DNA of 64,000 bases from G965237725 sp965237725 (GCA_965237725.1 OZ250151.1:3720001-3784000); one strand, 5' to 3'; positions 41,927-51,060 are shown, numbered from the stretch's first letter. Notes: generated from the sequence alone by a model not told the origin. Program-made: numbers and translations.

Positions 41927-42721
41927 ATGTTTTTCCCTCATCCTCACCAGCCTGATTTTAGTCTCTCAGCGCTCAAAGGCCTGAATCTCAATATTGAAGA
42001 TTCCCGGGTTATCTCGTCCAGGGTTCGAGTCGGAAGAAATCTCCAGGATTTTTCGGTGCCCGCCCTTATTTCCAGAGATGAGAGGCAAGAAGCATTGTCG
42101 ACCATCACTAAAGCCCTGAATCCTGTCATTGCAGAGTCGGGTGGCCAAATCTATTCCGTAGCAGACCTAAGCGACGAAGAGAATGATGCCTGGATAGCGA
42201 GTCATATTTCATTTAGAGAGACCGATCGCTTCCCAAAGGTTACGGGGATCAATCGTCATTGGCCCCAGGGTAGAGGATTTTACTGCTCAGAAGATCGAGA
42301 ACTTGTGGTGTGGGCCAACGAAGAAGACCATCTCAGGATTTTTTCTCTATTATCAGGGGGAAACCTCGGAAAAGCCTTTGAGCGATGTGTCAGCGGATTG
42401 AAAATTCTCGAGAAAAATCTAAGTTTCACCCATCATGAAAAATGGGGATACCTGGCGAGTTGCCCAACAAATATCGGTACCGGGATGCGTATCAGCGTTC
42501 ATATGAATCTGCAACATCTGGCATCTGCGAATAAATTAGAACCACTTTGCAAGGAATTGAATCTGAGCATCCGCGGAGATCAAGGCGAGAGCAGTATAAG
42601 TGCAGGAGGTATTTTTGATATTTCTAACCAACAAAGGTCAGGGGTAACCGAAGTTAAGTTACTGGAAACCGTGGTCAGAGGCGTTAGCGTACTGGTTGAG
42701 GAAGAAAGGAATCTCTCATGA
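41927..42721 (+). CDS. phosphagen (arginine-kinase-like) kinase, catalytic domain only
   Basis: A 264-residue protein matching the catalytic domain of arginine/creatine kinases. ADP-phosphate-binding arginines are R32 and R34 (SSRVRVGR), R137 (NEEDHLR), R188 (CPTNIGTGMR) and R216 (IRGDQGE). The catalytic acids align at E133 and E221, and the reactive Cys is C179. Against horseshoe-crab arginine kinase numbering these fit R124/R126, R229, R280, R309, E225, E314 and C271. The N-terminal phosphagen-specificity domain is missing. The bacterial protein-arginine kinase McsB has an additional C-terminal domain not present here. Confidence 0.85.
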   Translation: MFFPHPHQPDFSLSALKGLNLNIEDSRVISSRVRVGRNLQDFSVPALISRDERQEALSTITKALNPVIAESGGQIYSVADLSDEENDAWIASHISFRETDRFPKVTGINRHWPQGRGFYCSEDRELVVWANEEDHLRIFSLLSGGNLGKAFERCVSGLKILEKNLSFTHHEKWGYLASCPTNIGTGMRISVHMNLQHLASANKLEPLCKELNLSIRGDQGESSISAGGIFDISNQQRSGVTEVKLLETVVRGVSVLVEEERNLS

Positions 42722-42761
42722 TAAATACTTTAACCTGCAATCTGCTGGCGGATCTGGAAAT

Positions 42762-43178
42762 ATGAATATATCCAATAAAGCTAGACGCAGGCTACTGAAA
42801 TCTATTGCTGCAAGCGGCACTGCAATAGCCACAACAAAGAACCTGCCAGAATCATGGCGAACCCCAATTGTAAATTCTATGGTATTGCCTGGGCATGCTA
42901 TGACTTCCTGTTGTATCACAGCCGGCAATTACTGCACCCAACTAGAAAATAACGTCATCCTCATAATAGAACTTGGATCGGAAGGTTCAATATCTGTTCT
43001 CTATGGGCTGCGAATTATTGGAACGGGAACCATCGATTGCACTGGGGACACATTTTCCTTCTCCGTTGGAATATCGGTGTCGGGCGAGGTGAATTGTGAA
43101 TCCAATACTATTAGCGGGACCGTGGGTAGTGAAGGATATACAGCAATCCTTGATGGGCCTGCTTGCCCTAGTAACTAA
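42762..43178 (+). CDS. Tat-exported Cys-containing small protein, hypothetical
   Basis: A 138-residue protein with a twin-arginine-like signal (ARRRLLKSIAASG, residues 7-19). It is followed by ESWRTPIVNSMVLPGHAMTS, a motif found at the start of the mature part of many small exported proteins. The rest has several Cys (SCCITAGNYC, DCTGD, NCESN, PACPSN) and Gly/Ser-rich beta-like repeats. The ATG at 42762 is 40 nt after the phosphagen kinase stop. An earlier frame start at 42696 would overlap that gene. Function unknown. Confidence 0.65.
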   Translation: MNISNKARRRLLKSIAASGTAIATTKNLPESWRTPIVNSMVLPGHAMTSCCITAGNYCTQLENNVILIIELGSEGSISVLYGLRIIGTGTIDCTGDTFSFSVGISVSGEVNCESNTISGTVGSEGYTAILDGPACPSN

Positions 43179-43273
43179 TCAGGTTCTCCCTGGCCCCATA
43201 AAAGCGCAATCACCCACGATCTCAGTTGAATGCCAAGGGCTGCAGGCGATAGGCGTCGAAAGAATTAAAAAAC

Positions 43274-44656
43274 TTACAATACTTTCCCCGGATTCATAAT
43301 CCCTTTAGGATCAAATAGATTTTTGATTCCTGCCATTAGCATCTGTTTTTCATCCGAGCTGTATTTTTTCAAGGAACTGCGCTTGTCCGTACCAATACCG
43401 TGCTCTGCTGAAAACGAACCACCCCATTCATTTAGGCCTTCATAAACCGCTTTATTTATATCTTCTTCAAGATCTGCAATGGGATAACCCGTTGCGATAG
43501 TGGCGTGAAAATTGCCATCGCCGAGGTGAGCGAACAGGAACACTTTCAGGTCCTTTGAAATATTTCCGATGCGTTTAAACAATTGTTCAGAATATTGCGC
43601 CATATTCCCTAAGGGAACGGACATGTCGAACCAGAAACCATGGGGGTAAACATCATCGACTACAAAACTGTCTTCACGAATTCGCCAAATCTCATTTCGC
43701 TGTTTCAGGTTTCCGGCGATTATCGCATTGTTAATTTCACCCAGTTCAATTCGGGACATTAATAATTCTTCTACAATTTGGTCGTCTCCAATGGATTCGG
43801 TTTCAAAAATTACATAGATATTATTTTCGTCCAATTCATCACTGTCAAATTTTAATACCGATTCGAGCGCAATGGCTTCGGCTACAACATGAGCATATTC
43901 CGCCCACATTACCTCTGCGGTTAACAGTGAAATCTTAGGATGATTATGTAGTGAACGAAAAAGCTGAACCGCTGCAGAAATATCCTTACAGGCGACCAGG
44001 GAGGTGGTTTTTTCCTGCGACATGGGCAACAAGGAAAGCGCAACTTTGGTAATCACACCCAGGGTGCCTTCTGAACCGATAAATAGTTGTTTAACATCGT
44101 AGCCTTCATTGGCCTTGTTAACACGTTTGAGTTCACTGTATAACCGACCATCCCCGAGAACCGCTTCGATGCCAAAAACCCGGTTACGCATCACACCATT
44201 GCGAAAGGCTTCAATGCCGCCGGCATTGGTTGCTACCATGCCGCCGATGGTGGCGGTTCCTCTCGCGGCAAGATCGATTCCACAGGTCAAACCATGTTTG
44301 TTAACCTCGTTTTCTAACACTTCCAAAGGGATGCCAGATTCTACAATTGCGGTTCCACCCAGGGCATCGATATCGATAACTTGATTTAGTTTGACGGTGT
44401 CCAGAATGAGTTGCGTTGAATTTGTACTTGCGGCTCCAGAAAGCCCTGTCCGGCCCCCCTGACAAACAAGGCCAATTTCAAGCTCATTACACAACGTAAC
44501 CAGCACGCAAATCTGTTCAGTCGATTCCGGTATTGCCATTCCGCCAGCAATCAGATTGTCTGAATGAAATCCACTATCACGATGTTTAAATTCTTCAGGT
44601 GATTTAAATATTATCCCGGGTAGTTGGGATTTCAATTTAGCAAGGTTGTCAGTCAT
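43274..44656 (-). CDS. FAD-linked oxidase (GlcD / D-2-hydroxyacid dehydrogenase family)
   Basis: About 460 residues. The FAD_binding_4 domain includes GLVCQGGRTGLSGAA and GIDLAARGTATIGGMVATNAG. The FAD-oxidase C-terminal domain ends in AHLGDGNFHA and FSAEHGIGTDKRSSL, the hallmark His-containing motifs of D-lactate / glycolate / 2-hydroxyglutarate dehydrogenases. Met at 44656 is preferred because the upstream start (44704) adds a basic non-conserved leader. Electron acceptor unknown. Confidence 0.9.
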   Translation of the reverse strand: MTDNLAKLKSQLPGIIFKSPEEFKHRDSGFHSDNLIAGGMAIPESTEQICVLVTLCNELEIGLVCQGGRTGLSGAASTNSTQLILDTVKLNQVIDIDALGGTAIVESGIPLEVLENEVNKHGLTCGIDLAARGTATIGGMVATNAGGIEAFRNGVMRNRVFGIEAVLGDGRLYSELKRVNKANEGYDVKQLFIGSEGTLGVITKVALSLLPMSQEKTTSLVACKDISAAVQLFRSLHNHPKISLLTAEVMWAEYAHVVAEAIALESVLKFDSDELDENNIYVIFETESIGDDQIVEELLMSRIELGEINNAIIAGNLKQRNEIWRIREDSFVVDDVYPHGFWFDMSVPLGNMAQYSEQLFKRIGNISKDLKVFLFAHLGDGNFHATIATGYPIADLEEDINKAVYEGLNEWGGSFSAEHGIGTDKRSSLKKYSSDEKQMLMAGIKNLFDPKGIMNPGKVL

Positions 44657-44709
44657 GAACGTTATGGGTGGTTTTAACCTAAATTTTACACGTGAAAGAA
44701 TCAAATTGT

Positions 44710-44740
44710 TTGAATTGCGCCAAATTCAAGTAACGTTACT
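44710..44740. promoter_or_regulatory. palindromes between divergent genes, candidate operator
   Basis: TTGAATT / AATTCAA (44710-44716, 44723-44729) is followed directly by a perfect 12-bp palindrome, AGTAACGTTACT (44729-44740). They lie between the divergent FAD-oxidase and lipoprotein genes. Confidence 0.45.
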
Positions 44741-44814
44741 AGAAATTCAAAGTCGCACATCTTCAAATAGCTTTCAGGGCGAGTGCTGTGTGGGAAAACC
44801 TGGAAGCTATTATC

Positions 44815-45246
44815 ATGAATCTACGGATATTTTATTTCTTTATGCTAATTTTAACCCTGTGTTTTGTACTATCAGCATGCGGGGGACAATCAACTTCAAA
44901 CAGTGGTGGAGGGGTGTCTAAAACACCCCAAAAAATGGCAATAGCCAAAGAGCTACTTTCAAGCCGGGCGCCGGAATGGAATTTTTACGTCGATCGCTAC
45001 ATTATATCTGTTGGGGTTGGGCCTTTTAATGGTGTAAGCGAAAATAGAATTTTCTTGACTGAGGACTTTATCGCCAGCAGTTCAATAGAATTTCTGGCGT
45101 CGGTGTGGGTCCACGAAGCAAAACATGTTGAAATGGGGCACTATGGTTGTGTTCATGCCCAGGAGCAAATAATTTTGCCGATTCAACAGCGGGTTTTTGA
45201 ACAGGTGGGAGGAAAGGGGAAAATTGTGGCGGATCATTGTATGTAA
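44815..45246 (+). CDS. lipoprotein with zinc-metallopeptidase-like HExxH motif
   Basis: A 143-residue lipoprotein (signal peptide and lipobox LSAC, Cys22). H100-E101-x-x-H104 (VHEAKHVEMGH) has the HExxH form with H109 as a possible third ligand, as in gluzincins or matrixins. The protein is short for a complete peptidase, so it may be a mini-protease or a metal-binding remnant. The ATG at 44815 is preferred over 44788 because it gives a clean signal sequence. Confidence 0.65.
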   Translation: MNLRIFYFFMLILTLCFVLSACGGQSTSNSGGGVSKTPQKMAIAKELLSSRAPEWNFYVDRYIISVGVGPFNGVSENRIFLTEDFIASSSIEFLASVWVHEAKHVEMGHYGCVHAQEQIILPIQQRVFEQVGGKGKIVADHCM

Positions 45247-45353
45247 TTAATCGTCTTATCAACCTATTCGGTTATGCTGTACCTCGGTCAGAAAAATCGA
45301 CTGCTGTAACAATTTTTCTGTTGTTTTCAAATTTTTGTGGCTAGAATCTGTCT

Positions 45354-46190
45354 ATGAAAATCAAACAGCTTACCCCGGCCATTGGTGCGCAAATTACTGG
45401 AATTAACCTCAGTGAGGTCACAGATGAGAAGCAACTCAATGAAATTTATCAGGCACTGGTTGACTATAAAGTATTGTTCTTTCCGGATCAGGACCTGTCG
45501 GCCGAAGCACAATTAAAATTCGCCGAATCCTTCGGTACCATTGATAAACCCCATAAAATTTATCCGCATGTCGACGGTTTTCAGCAGGTTACCATGCTGG
45601 AAAACGATGGCGATCGCCCGCCGGATACCAATGCCTGGCATACCGATTTAACCTATTATCCCAACCCGCCCTTTGCTTCGGTGCTTCATGCCCGAGTGAT
45701 TCCTAAGACCGGTGGCGATACCTTGTGGGCCAGTATGGTGGCTGCTTATGTGGCATTGCCCAATCATATTAAGCAGGAGCTTGAAACCCTGGAAGCCATC
45801 CACGATCCGGGTACTTTTCGAAATCAGTTTCTCGGAGATAAGAAAGATATTTCGGCATTGAATGAATCACTGAAAAATGTCGGCTCAGCGTTGCATCCGG
45901 TAGTTAAGACCCATCCTGTTTCCGGTGAAAAGTTTTTGTACGTTAATCAATCTTTTACAACCCAGATTTATGGCTATTCGTCAGGGGAAAATGACAGGCT
46001 GTTGCAATACTTGTATAGCCATATCGATCAACCCGAATTTCAGATTCGACATCGATGGTCAGCGGGAGACCTGGTCATGTGGGATAACCGGGTTACGCAG
46101 CACTATGCAGTAGCTGACTACGCGCCGAATTATCGCAAGATGCACCGGGTTACGGTTATTGATGACAGGCGGGTTGGTTCTCAGGCGTAA
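45354..46190 (+). CDS. TauD/TfdA family Fe(II)/2-oxoglutarate dioxygenase
   Basis: A 278-residue TauD-like oxygenase. The iron ligands are H96-x-D98 (AWHTDLTY) and H250 (TQHYAVADY), with Arg265 (MHRVTV) as the 2-oxoglutarate anchor. The sequence resembles taurine or alkylsulfonate dioxygenases. The substrate is unknown, but it is compatible with sulfonate or other organosulfur use. Confidence 0.92.
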   Translation: MKIKQLTPAIGAQITGINLSEVTDEKQLNEIYQALVDYKVLFFPDQDLSAEAQLKFAESFGTIDKPHKIYPHVDGFQQVTMLENDGDRPPDTNAWHTDLTYYPNPPFASVLHARVIPKTGGDTLWASMVAAYVALPNHIKQELETLEAIHDPGTFRNQFLGDKKDISALNESLKNVGSALHPVVKTHPVSGEKFLYVNQSFTTQIYGYSSGENDRLLQYLYSHIDQPEFQIRHRWSAGDLVMWDNRVTQHYAVADYAPNYRKMHRVTVIDDRRVGSQA

Positions 46191-46213
46191 TTGCCAGAAT
46201 TATCCGTAGCGAC

Positions 46214-47128
46214 TCAGGTTATCACGCTTTTTCCACTCTCATCCATTTGGCCCACTTTGCTGCGTGCAAGACGATTGGCCACCGCTTCTCTATGGGTCAA
46301 ATAGGTTATAGCGGCGACAATAATAAATCCGCCAACGCATACCCAAATGTCAGGCACTTCGCCAAAAATCAGCAGTCCAAAAATTATTGCCCAGACCAAC
46401 TGCAGAAATGAAAACGGCTGGGTTACGGTCAAAGGTGCATTGGCAAATGCCCGAGTCAATGCATAGTGACCCGCGGTGGCAAAAACCGCCACCAACGCCA
46501 ACCATAACAATTCTTCAATCTGGGGATTTCGCCATTGCATCAATGCTCCAGGGAGTAGTGTCAGGGTGCAGAAAATAGTTAACATCACCAGGATATCTGT
46601 GGACTGATGGGTACGGGTCAGGTTCTTTGCGAACAAAAATGAAATTGCGAAGCAGGGCGCTGCCGCCAGTTGTGCCCATGAACCCAGGGATACTTCCTGA
46701 AACCCTGGACGTAAAATTATTAATGTGCCTAAAAAGCCAATGACAATGGCCATTATTCTGCGAAAACGTATCCGCTCTTTAAAAATCAGGATGGCGCCAA
46801 CCGCGGTGAATATGGGTGTGGTGTACCCGATGGCAGTAACTTCAGCGATTGGAATCCTGGCCATGGCATAAAACCACAGCATAACCGCCAGTCCATGGGC
46901 TAGTCCCCGCAGCACAAACAGACCGTAGTCGGACCCACAGATTGATCGAAATCGCATCCTGAGGATGGCAGGGATCACCAGTAGTAACCCGAAACCATAG
47001 CGAATAAACGCAGCCTGGACTGCAGGCAGGTCGGATCCAAGATGACGTACCAGAACTGTGACCACCACAAATAACAATCCCGCGGTAATCATCCATAATA
47101 TGCCGCTCAAATGATTTTTATTTTCCAT
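46214..47128 (-). CDS. EamA/DMT superfamily transporter
   Basis: A 304-residue inner-membrane protein with ten predicted transmembrane helices arranged as two EamA repeats. Motifs include FIRYGFGLLLVIPAI, YTTPIFTAVGAILIFKERI and LQLVWAIIFGLLIFGE. The family exports or imports drugs, amino acids or other metabolites. The start has a GGGGAAATG ribosome site. It converges with the dioxygenase gene. Confidence 0.9.
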   Translation of the reverse strand: MENKNHLSGILWMITAGLLFVVVTVLVRHLGSDLPAVQAAFIRYGFGLLLVIPAILRMRFRSICGSDYGLFVLRGLAHGLAVMLWFYAMARIPIAEVTAIGYTTPIFTAVGAILIFKERIRFRRIMAIVIGFLGTLIILRPGFQEVSLGSWAQLAAAPCFAISFLFAKNLTRTHQSTDILVMLTIFCTLTLLPGALMQWRNPQIEELLWLALVAVFATAGHYALTRAFANAPLTVTQPFSFLQLVWAIIFGLLIFGEVPDIWVCVGGFIIVAAITYLTHREAVANRLARSKVGQMDESGKSVIT

Positions 47129-47244
47129 TTCCCCGGGCTCGATGGTTATCTATAAGTGTGGATTATTGTTGCGCTTTAGCATAACTTAGAAAACTAACTG
47201 CGGGCAAATATACTTCAGGACTTTGAAAATAAATTCCAAAAAAA

Positions 47245-48087
47245 ATGAAAATAAGAATAGCTACCTATAACTGCGAGAACTACTTTCTTTCACGGGATCC
47301 TGAGATTGACAAGTCAGCCAAAGCAAAGACGGCATTGATTAAAACCATCGATTTGGTGGATGCGGACATCTTGTGCCTTCAGGAAGTTGAAAATCAGGAT
47401 GTGCTGGAAGAAATCAATCAGGGCCTGGAGAAGCCTTATGATTATTATCTGCTCGAGCAGGGAAACTCCAGCCGCGGTATCAATGTGGGCATGATGAGTC
47501 GACTGATATTCGAAGGTGAGTCTCACAAAAATACTGAGCTGAAAACTGAAAGTGGTAAGCCCTTATTCGAATATAGAGACAAAGCCGCAAGTGTAGACAA
47601 TCAACTTTCAAATGCAAATTTTCAACGGGACTTGTATTTATGTGAATTTAATGTGGGCGGTAAAAGCTTGCTGGTGTTCAATACCCATTTCAAATCGAGA
47701 AAAAATTATCCGTGGTTGAAGAACGACGCTGACGTGATCCGGTTAGCTGAAGCGTCAATGACCAAAGAAATTGTTAGTCAATACATTGGAAATCAGGCTA
47801 GCTATGTTGTGTTGGCGGGTGATCTGAATCAACGTTACAAACATAAATCGATACAGCCGCTGACTCGCTGGGCAGAATTATATGATCCGGTTGTGAATGA
47901 AATAATATCCGCCGCGCCGAAAACAACAACCTATCACTCGAAACCTAAAGAACGTATTGACTACCTATTGTTAGGCCAGAACCTTAGACCATACTACGTC
48001 GAACCCAGCGCAAAAATTCATCGATCGAATAGGACTAAAACGGCCTCGGATCATCTACCGGTGAGCATCGATCTGGAGTTTGACTGA
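47245..48087 (+). CDS. endonuclease/exonuclease/phosphatase (EEP) family protein
   Basis: A 280-residue EEP-fold protein. Active-site motifs are IATYNCENYF, LCLQEVENQD (Glu), VLAGDLNQRY (Asp-Asn) and TASDHLPVSIDLEF (Asp-His). The N-terminus IRIATYNCENYF and length fit the ExoIII/sphingomyelinase-like group, often phosphodiesterases or nucleases. No signal peptide is seen. It converges with the PhyH gene with a 1-bp gap. Confidence 0.88.
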   Translation: MKIRIATYNCENYFLSRDPEIDKSAKAKTALIKTIDLVDADILCLQEVENQDVLEEINQGLEKPYDYYLLEQGNSSRGINVGMMSRLIFEGESHKNTELKTESGKPLFEYRDKAASVDNQLSNANFQRDLYLCEFNVGGKSLLVFNTHFKSRKNYPWLKNDADVIRLAEASMTKEIVSQYIGNQASYVVLAGDLNQRYKHKSIQPLTRWAELYDPVVNEIISAAPKTTTYHSKPKERIDYLLLGQNLRPYYVEPSAKIHRSNRTKTASDHLPVSIDLEFD

Positions 48088-48088
48088 C

Positions 48089-49003
48089 TTAGCTTTGGTT
48101 GACGTGATCGTCGGTATTCCACAAAACCGGAAACCAGTCTTCACGCATTCGATCTCCGGGTTTCATGCCATGATTAGAATAGGGTGGTGAGGTCTCACCT
48201 GGACGCTCACAATAGCGGACATCCTCACCCATCCATCGGGATGAAAATGCGCGGCGCATGGTCTTAATCTCGGCATCCCCAGTACCATGAAGGGTTCGGT
48301 AATCAAATACGATGGCATCACCAGGTTGAAGTGACCAGGCGGCGATATCATAGTCATCTGGATTTGCGTCGATATCCGGGACGGGTTTCATATCGGGATT
48401 TATCGAACTGCCTTCGAAATCTGCACCGTCCATAAATACCCGGGGATAAAAAAGTTGGTTCCAGCGATGAGAGCCTTTGACGAATCTCACTGCAACATCC
48501 GCTGGCGCATGATCCAGGGACACATAAACGCTGGCGGTTTGGCTGCCATCCACACAATAGTAAGGCATGTCCTGATGCCACGGCGTGGCGTGTTGGGTTC
48601 CGGGTGCTTTTAAGAACGCATGTTCATGAAAGAACTGGGCGGTTTTGCCCCCCATGAATTGCCCCGCCAATGACGCGACACAAGAATGGGAAATAAATTC
48701 GAGATATTCCGGAATTAATCGCCAGTTGCAGTAACTATCAAAGAATCGACCCGGCGCACCATCCGGATTGCTTTCGCATGGAAATGCATACTGTTGGGGG
48801 TTGTCGAGATTCCGCTGCAGGCCTTTCGCTAGTGTTTCCACCCAATCTGAGAAAACCCCACGCAGTAATACCACGCCTTGATTCTGAAATAATTTAATAT
48901 CCTCAGCCGCTGCTGAATAGCTGGGTATGGCCGAGATGTCTATGGGCCCGGCATCGCCTTGCCAGTCAACTGTGTTCTGATTAAATCCAGCCGTATTTTT
49001 CAT
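48089..49003 (-). CDS. phytanoyl-CoA dioxygenase (PhyH) family protein
   Basis: A 304-residue Fe(II)/2-oxoglutarate oxygenase. Iron ligands are H143-x-D145 (TPWHQDMPYY) and a later His in YRTLHGTGD, and the RRAFSSRWMGED segment holds the 2-oxoglutarate Arg. The family includes ectoine, mitomycin and phytanoyl hydroxylases. It ends 1 bp from the convergent EEP gene. Confidence 0.9.
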   Translation of the reverse strand: MKNTAGFNQNTVDWQGDAGPIDISAIPSYSAAAEDIKLFQNQGVVLLRGVFSDWVETLAKGLQRNLDNPQQYAFPCESNPDGAPGRFFDSYCNWRLIPEYLEFISHSCVASLAGQFMGGKTAQFFHEHAFLKAPGTQHATPWHQDMPYYCVDGSQTASVYVSLDHAPADVAVRFVKGSHRWNQLFYPRVFMDGADFEGSSINPDMKPVPDIDANPDDYDIAAWSLQPGDAIVFDYRTLHGTGDAEIKTMRRAFSSRWMGEDVRYCERPGETSPPYSNHGMKPGDRMREDWFPVLWNTDDHVNQS

Positions 49004-49103
49004 AACCTATTAGAGATAAATGAAATTATGGGGTCTCACTGTAAGTACCAAAGCATTTCATAGCAAGGGGTCCCTGGTAACTAATCCCAAATAAACCGTG
49101 GTA

Positions 49104-49385
49104 TTAAAATTCACAAGCCTTGTCTAAAACTGTGAAATTCACCGTTTCCCGCTTAATACCATCAAATGCCATAGCCTCCGCGGTTTCGGGAAGTTCCAGA
49201 CCTTTTAAATACACATCGAGATCATCCACCTCAAATAAAATGGTGATCCGGTTGCCATCTTCATTGGTGGAGTAGCAAATCGGACTGTTGACGGTTTGTG
49301 TGGTGAATAGGTCAGTATGAGTTTTAAAACCCGATTCCCATTTGGCGATATCTTCTACTTCTGCTGTAGCGACAATTTTTGGCAT
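49104..49385 (-). CDS. small alpha/beta hypothetical protein
   Basis: A 93-residue protein, MPKIVATAEVEDIAKWESGF at the start and ITILFEVDDLDVYLKGLELP later, consistent with a dimeric ferredoxin-like alpha/beta barrel fold. An AGGAG ribosome site 7 nt upstream supports the start. No family assigned with confidence. A ligand-binding or small enzymatic role is possible. Confidence 0.6.
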   Translation of the reverse strand: MPKIVATAEVEDIAKWESGFKTHTDLFTTQTVNSPICYSTNEDGNRITILFEVDDLDVYLKGLELPETAEAMAFDGIKRETVNFTVLDKACEF

Positions 49386-49518
49386 TGTTATTCTCCTGAG
49401 CTAAATGTTGTACATCATTAAGGAACGGTTAACTTTAGAATTCTAACCTAATAACAGTCAAGTACTTTAAGCAGCATACTTAAAATAGCGAAAATCGTTT
49501 ATCAGAGTTGGGGAGCCG

Positions 49519-50187
49519 TTAAGGCGGCAAGATTGGTGAAAGCTGATGGCATTTCGATAGCTTGTCCAAATGTCGTTTTCTATAAAAACGACAAAGCTCT
49601 CGTCGTGGGATGCCGTCATCGATAGGACCCGCGTATCGGTATTCCAGCTGGGTGCAATAGCGGGCTGCATAATTATTGGCAGTCTGATATCTGTCGAGCT
49701 CATTTGTGTCCAGAGACTGGTCGAACTTGCAATTAGTGAATAGCCGCTTATAGATATCTTTCAAGTTGAATGATTTATCCTGTTTCCTGGCGAGTAGAAC
49801 AATAGAAACAAATTTGTCTATCTCCGCCTGGAGTTCGAGTTCCAATTGACTGATTGGTCGATTATGGGAAGCATTCCAGGTTAAATAGGTAAAATGGCTT
49901 ACCCCTTCCAGTGCAATGCAAAATGCATTGAGATTGTCATCGTCGAGATGGATGAAGGGATTGTTCGCATCAAGGAATGCGATCAGTTCTTCAGCCAGGA
50001 ACAGCGAGACGCCCAGACCATCTTGATTAGCTTGTATGAGCAGTTTCTCTTCGACACTTCGGCTGGATGGATTACTTTCTAGTTGATTCGCAAGTCCGCG
50101 ATCGGTTATGAGAAAGTCGTTAATATTGTAGTTCAATTCCAGGTCATAAAATGACTGGAGTTGATTCTGCATCAACCGGGGAATCAT
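49519..50187 (-). CDS. conserved-looking hypothetical protein, second gene of a pair
   Basis: A 222-residue protein with no recognised family. It is mainly helical by composition, with clusters of charged and aromatic residues (YDLELNYNINDFLITDRGLA, LDANNPFIHLDDDNLNAF). No signal peptide or membrane segment. Its start overlaps the stop of the upstream gene (TAATG), so the two are translationally coupled and likely form a complex or a sequential pathway. Confidence 0.6.
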   Translation of the reverse strand: MIPRLMQNQLQSFYDLELNYNINDFLITDRGLANQLESNPSSRSVEEKLLIQANQDGLGVSLFLAEELIAFLDANNPFIHLDDDNLNAFCIALEGVSHFTYLTWNASHNRPISQLELELQAEIDKFVSIVLLARKQDKSFNLKDIYKRLFTNCKFDQSLDTNELDRYQTANNYAARYCTQLEYRYAGPIDDGIPRRELCRFYRKRHLDKLSKCHQLSPILPP

Positions 50188-50813
50188 TAGTGGGTGATTT
50201 GATTGGTTACACTGCTAACCGGCACACCCAGTTGTTCTATTTTTTCGGCAATTCGTGGGTCATTGGTTCTTAACCACATTTCATAAAGGGCAATTAGATC
50301 TTTATCACCGCGTAAACTTGAACTGTCTGCCAATTCATCGAGTATGGTTACAAAATTAGCGAAACGCGCGGATAGTTCTCGAAACACTTCGCTATCCAGG
50401 GATGAACCATTCCCATTCTCCAGGTCATCGGACAACCAGCCATAGGCGCCACCCCCCATGTTGATATAGTAGTCTAGTCCTACGGGCTTTCTAGAGAGGC
50501 TGGGATTGAACATGCCTGAAATAAATAAAGCGACATCACCCAGTCGCCGCAGGGCGGAGACTCTCTGGCCAGAATTTTTTGCCTGGACGGCATCACCATA
50601 AAGTAATGCAAGGGGTCGCAGGTCATAACCCGTGTTCTGATCCCAGTTAAAGAACTGATCGGAACGGGCGTATTGACATAACAGGTTTACGATGTATGCG
50701 ATGGAAGACTGACTGGAATCGACCTTACGGCGTTCGCAAATATCGGAAAGGGCTTGATAAAAATAGGATTTTATACTGCCTGTTTCGATACTCGCTGCTG
50801 CTGCATTAGTCAT
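50187..50813 (-). CDS. conserved-looking hypothetical protein, first gene of a pair
   Basis: A 208-residue protein with no recognised family and no signal or membrane segment. Helical, with the conspicuous stretch YYINMGGGAYGWLSDDLENG and a Leu/Ala-rich helical part (FRELSARFANFVTILDELAD). It has a strong GGAGG ribosome site 8 nt before ATG, and its stop is linked to the next gene. The stringent ribosome site suggests good expression. Confidence 0.6.
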   Translation of the reverse strand: MTNAAAASIETGSIKSYFYQALSDICERRKVDSSQSSIAYIVNLLCQYARSDQFFNWDQNTGYDLRPLALLYGDAVQAKNSGQRVSALRRLGDVALFISGMFNPSLSRKPVGLDYYINMGGGAYGWLSDDLENGNGSSLDSEVFRELSARFANFVTILDELADSSSLRGDKDLIALYEMWLRTNDPRIAEKIEQLGVPVSSVTNQITH

Positions 50814-51060
50814 AAATTCCTCCAGAAAATAGCCAGGTTATTATTTTCGACTCGCCTACCGGATTTAAGTTTAATAGCAATTGCAGAATTAGCAAGCTAG
50901 CAGACTCGGAGGAGTGCTGCTAATTATTTCAGATATGGACTTTTGTCATATCAACTAACTTTAGTTCGATATAGATTGGGTTCTTTTGACCAACCAGCGA
51001 GGGTTAAGTATGAAACTCATGTGTCGGTTAAATATCAACATGATGTAAAGGGATTAAACA

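Noticed and set aside
41927..42721. McsB protein-arginine kinase assignment
   Set aside because: The McsB-specific C-terminal domain and mcsA, ctsR or clpC neighbours are absent; loop residues fit arginine kinase at least as well.
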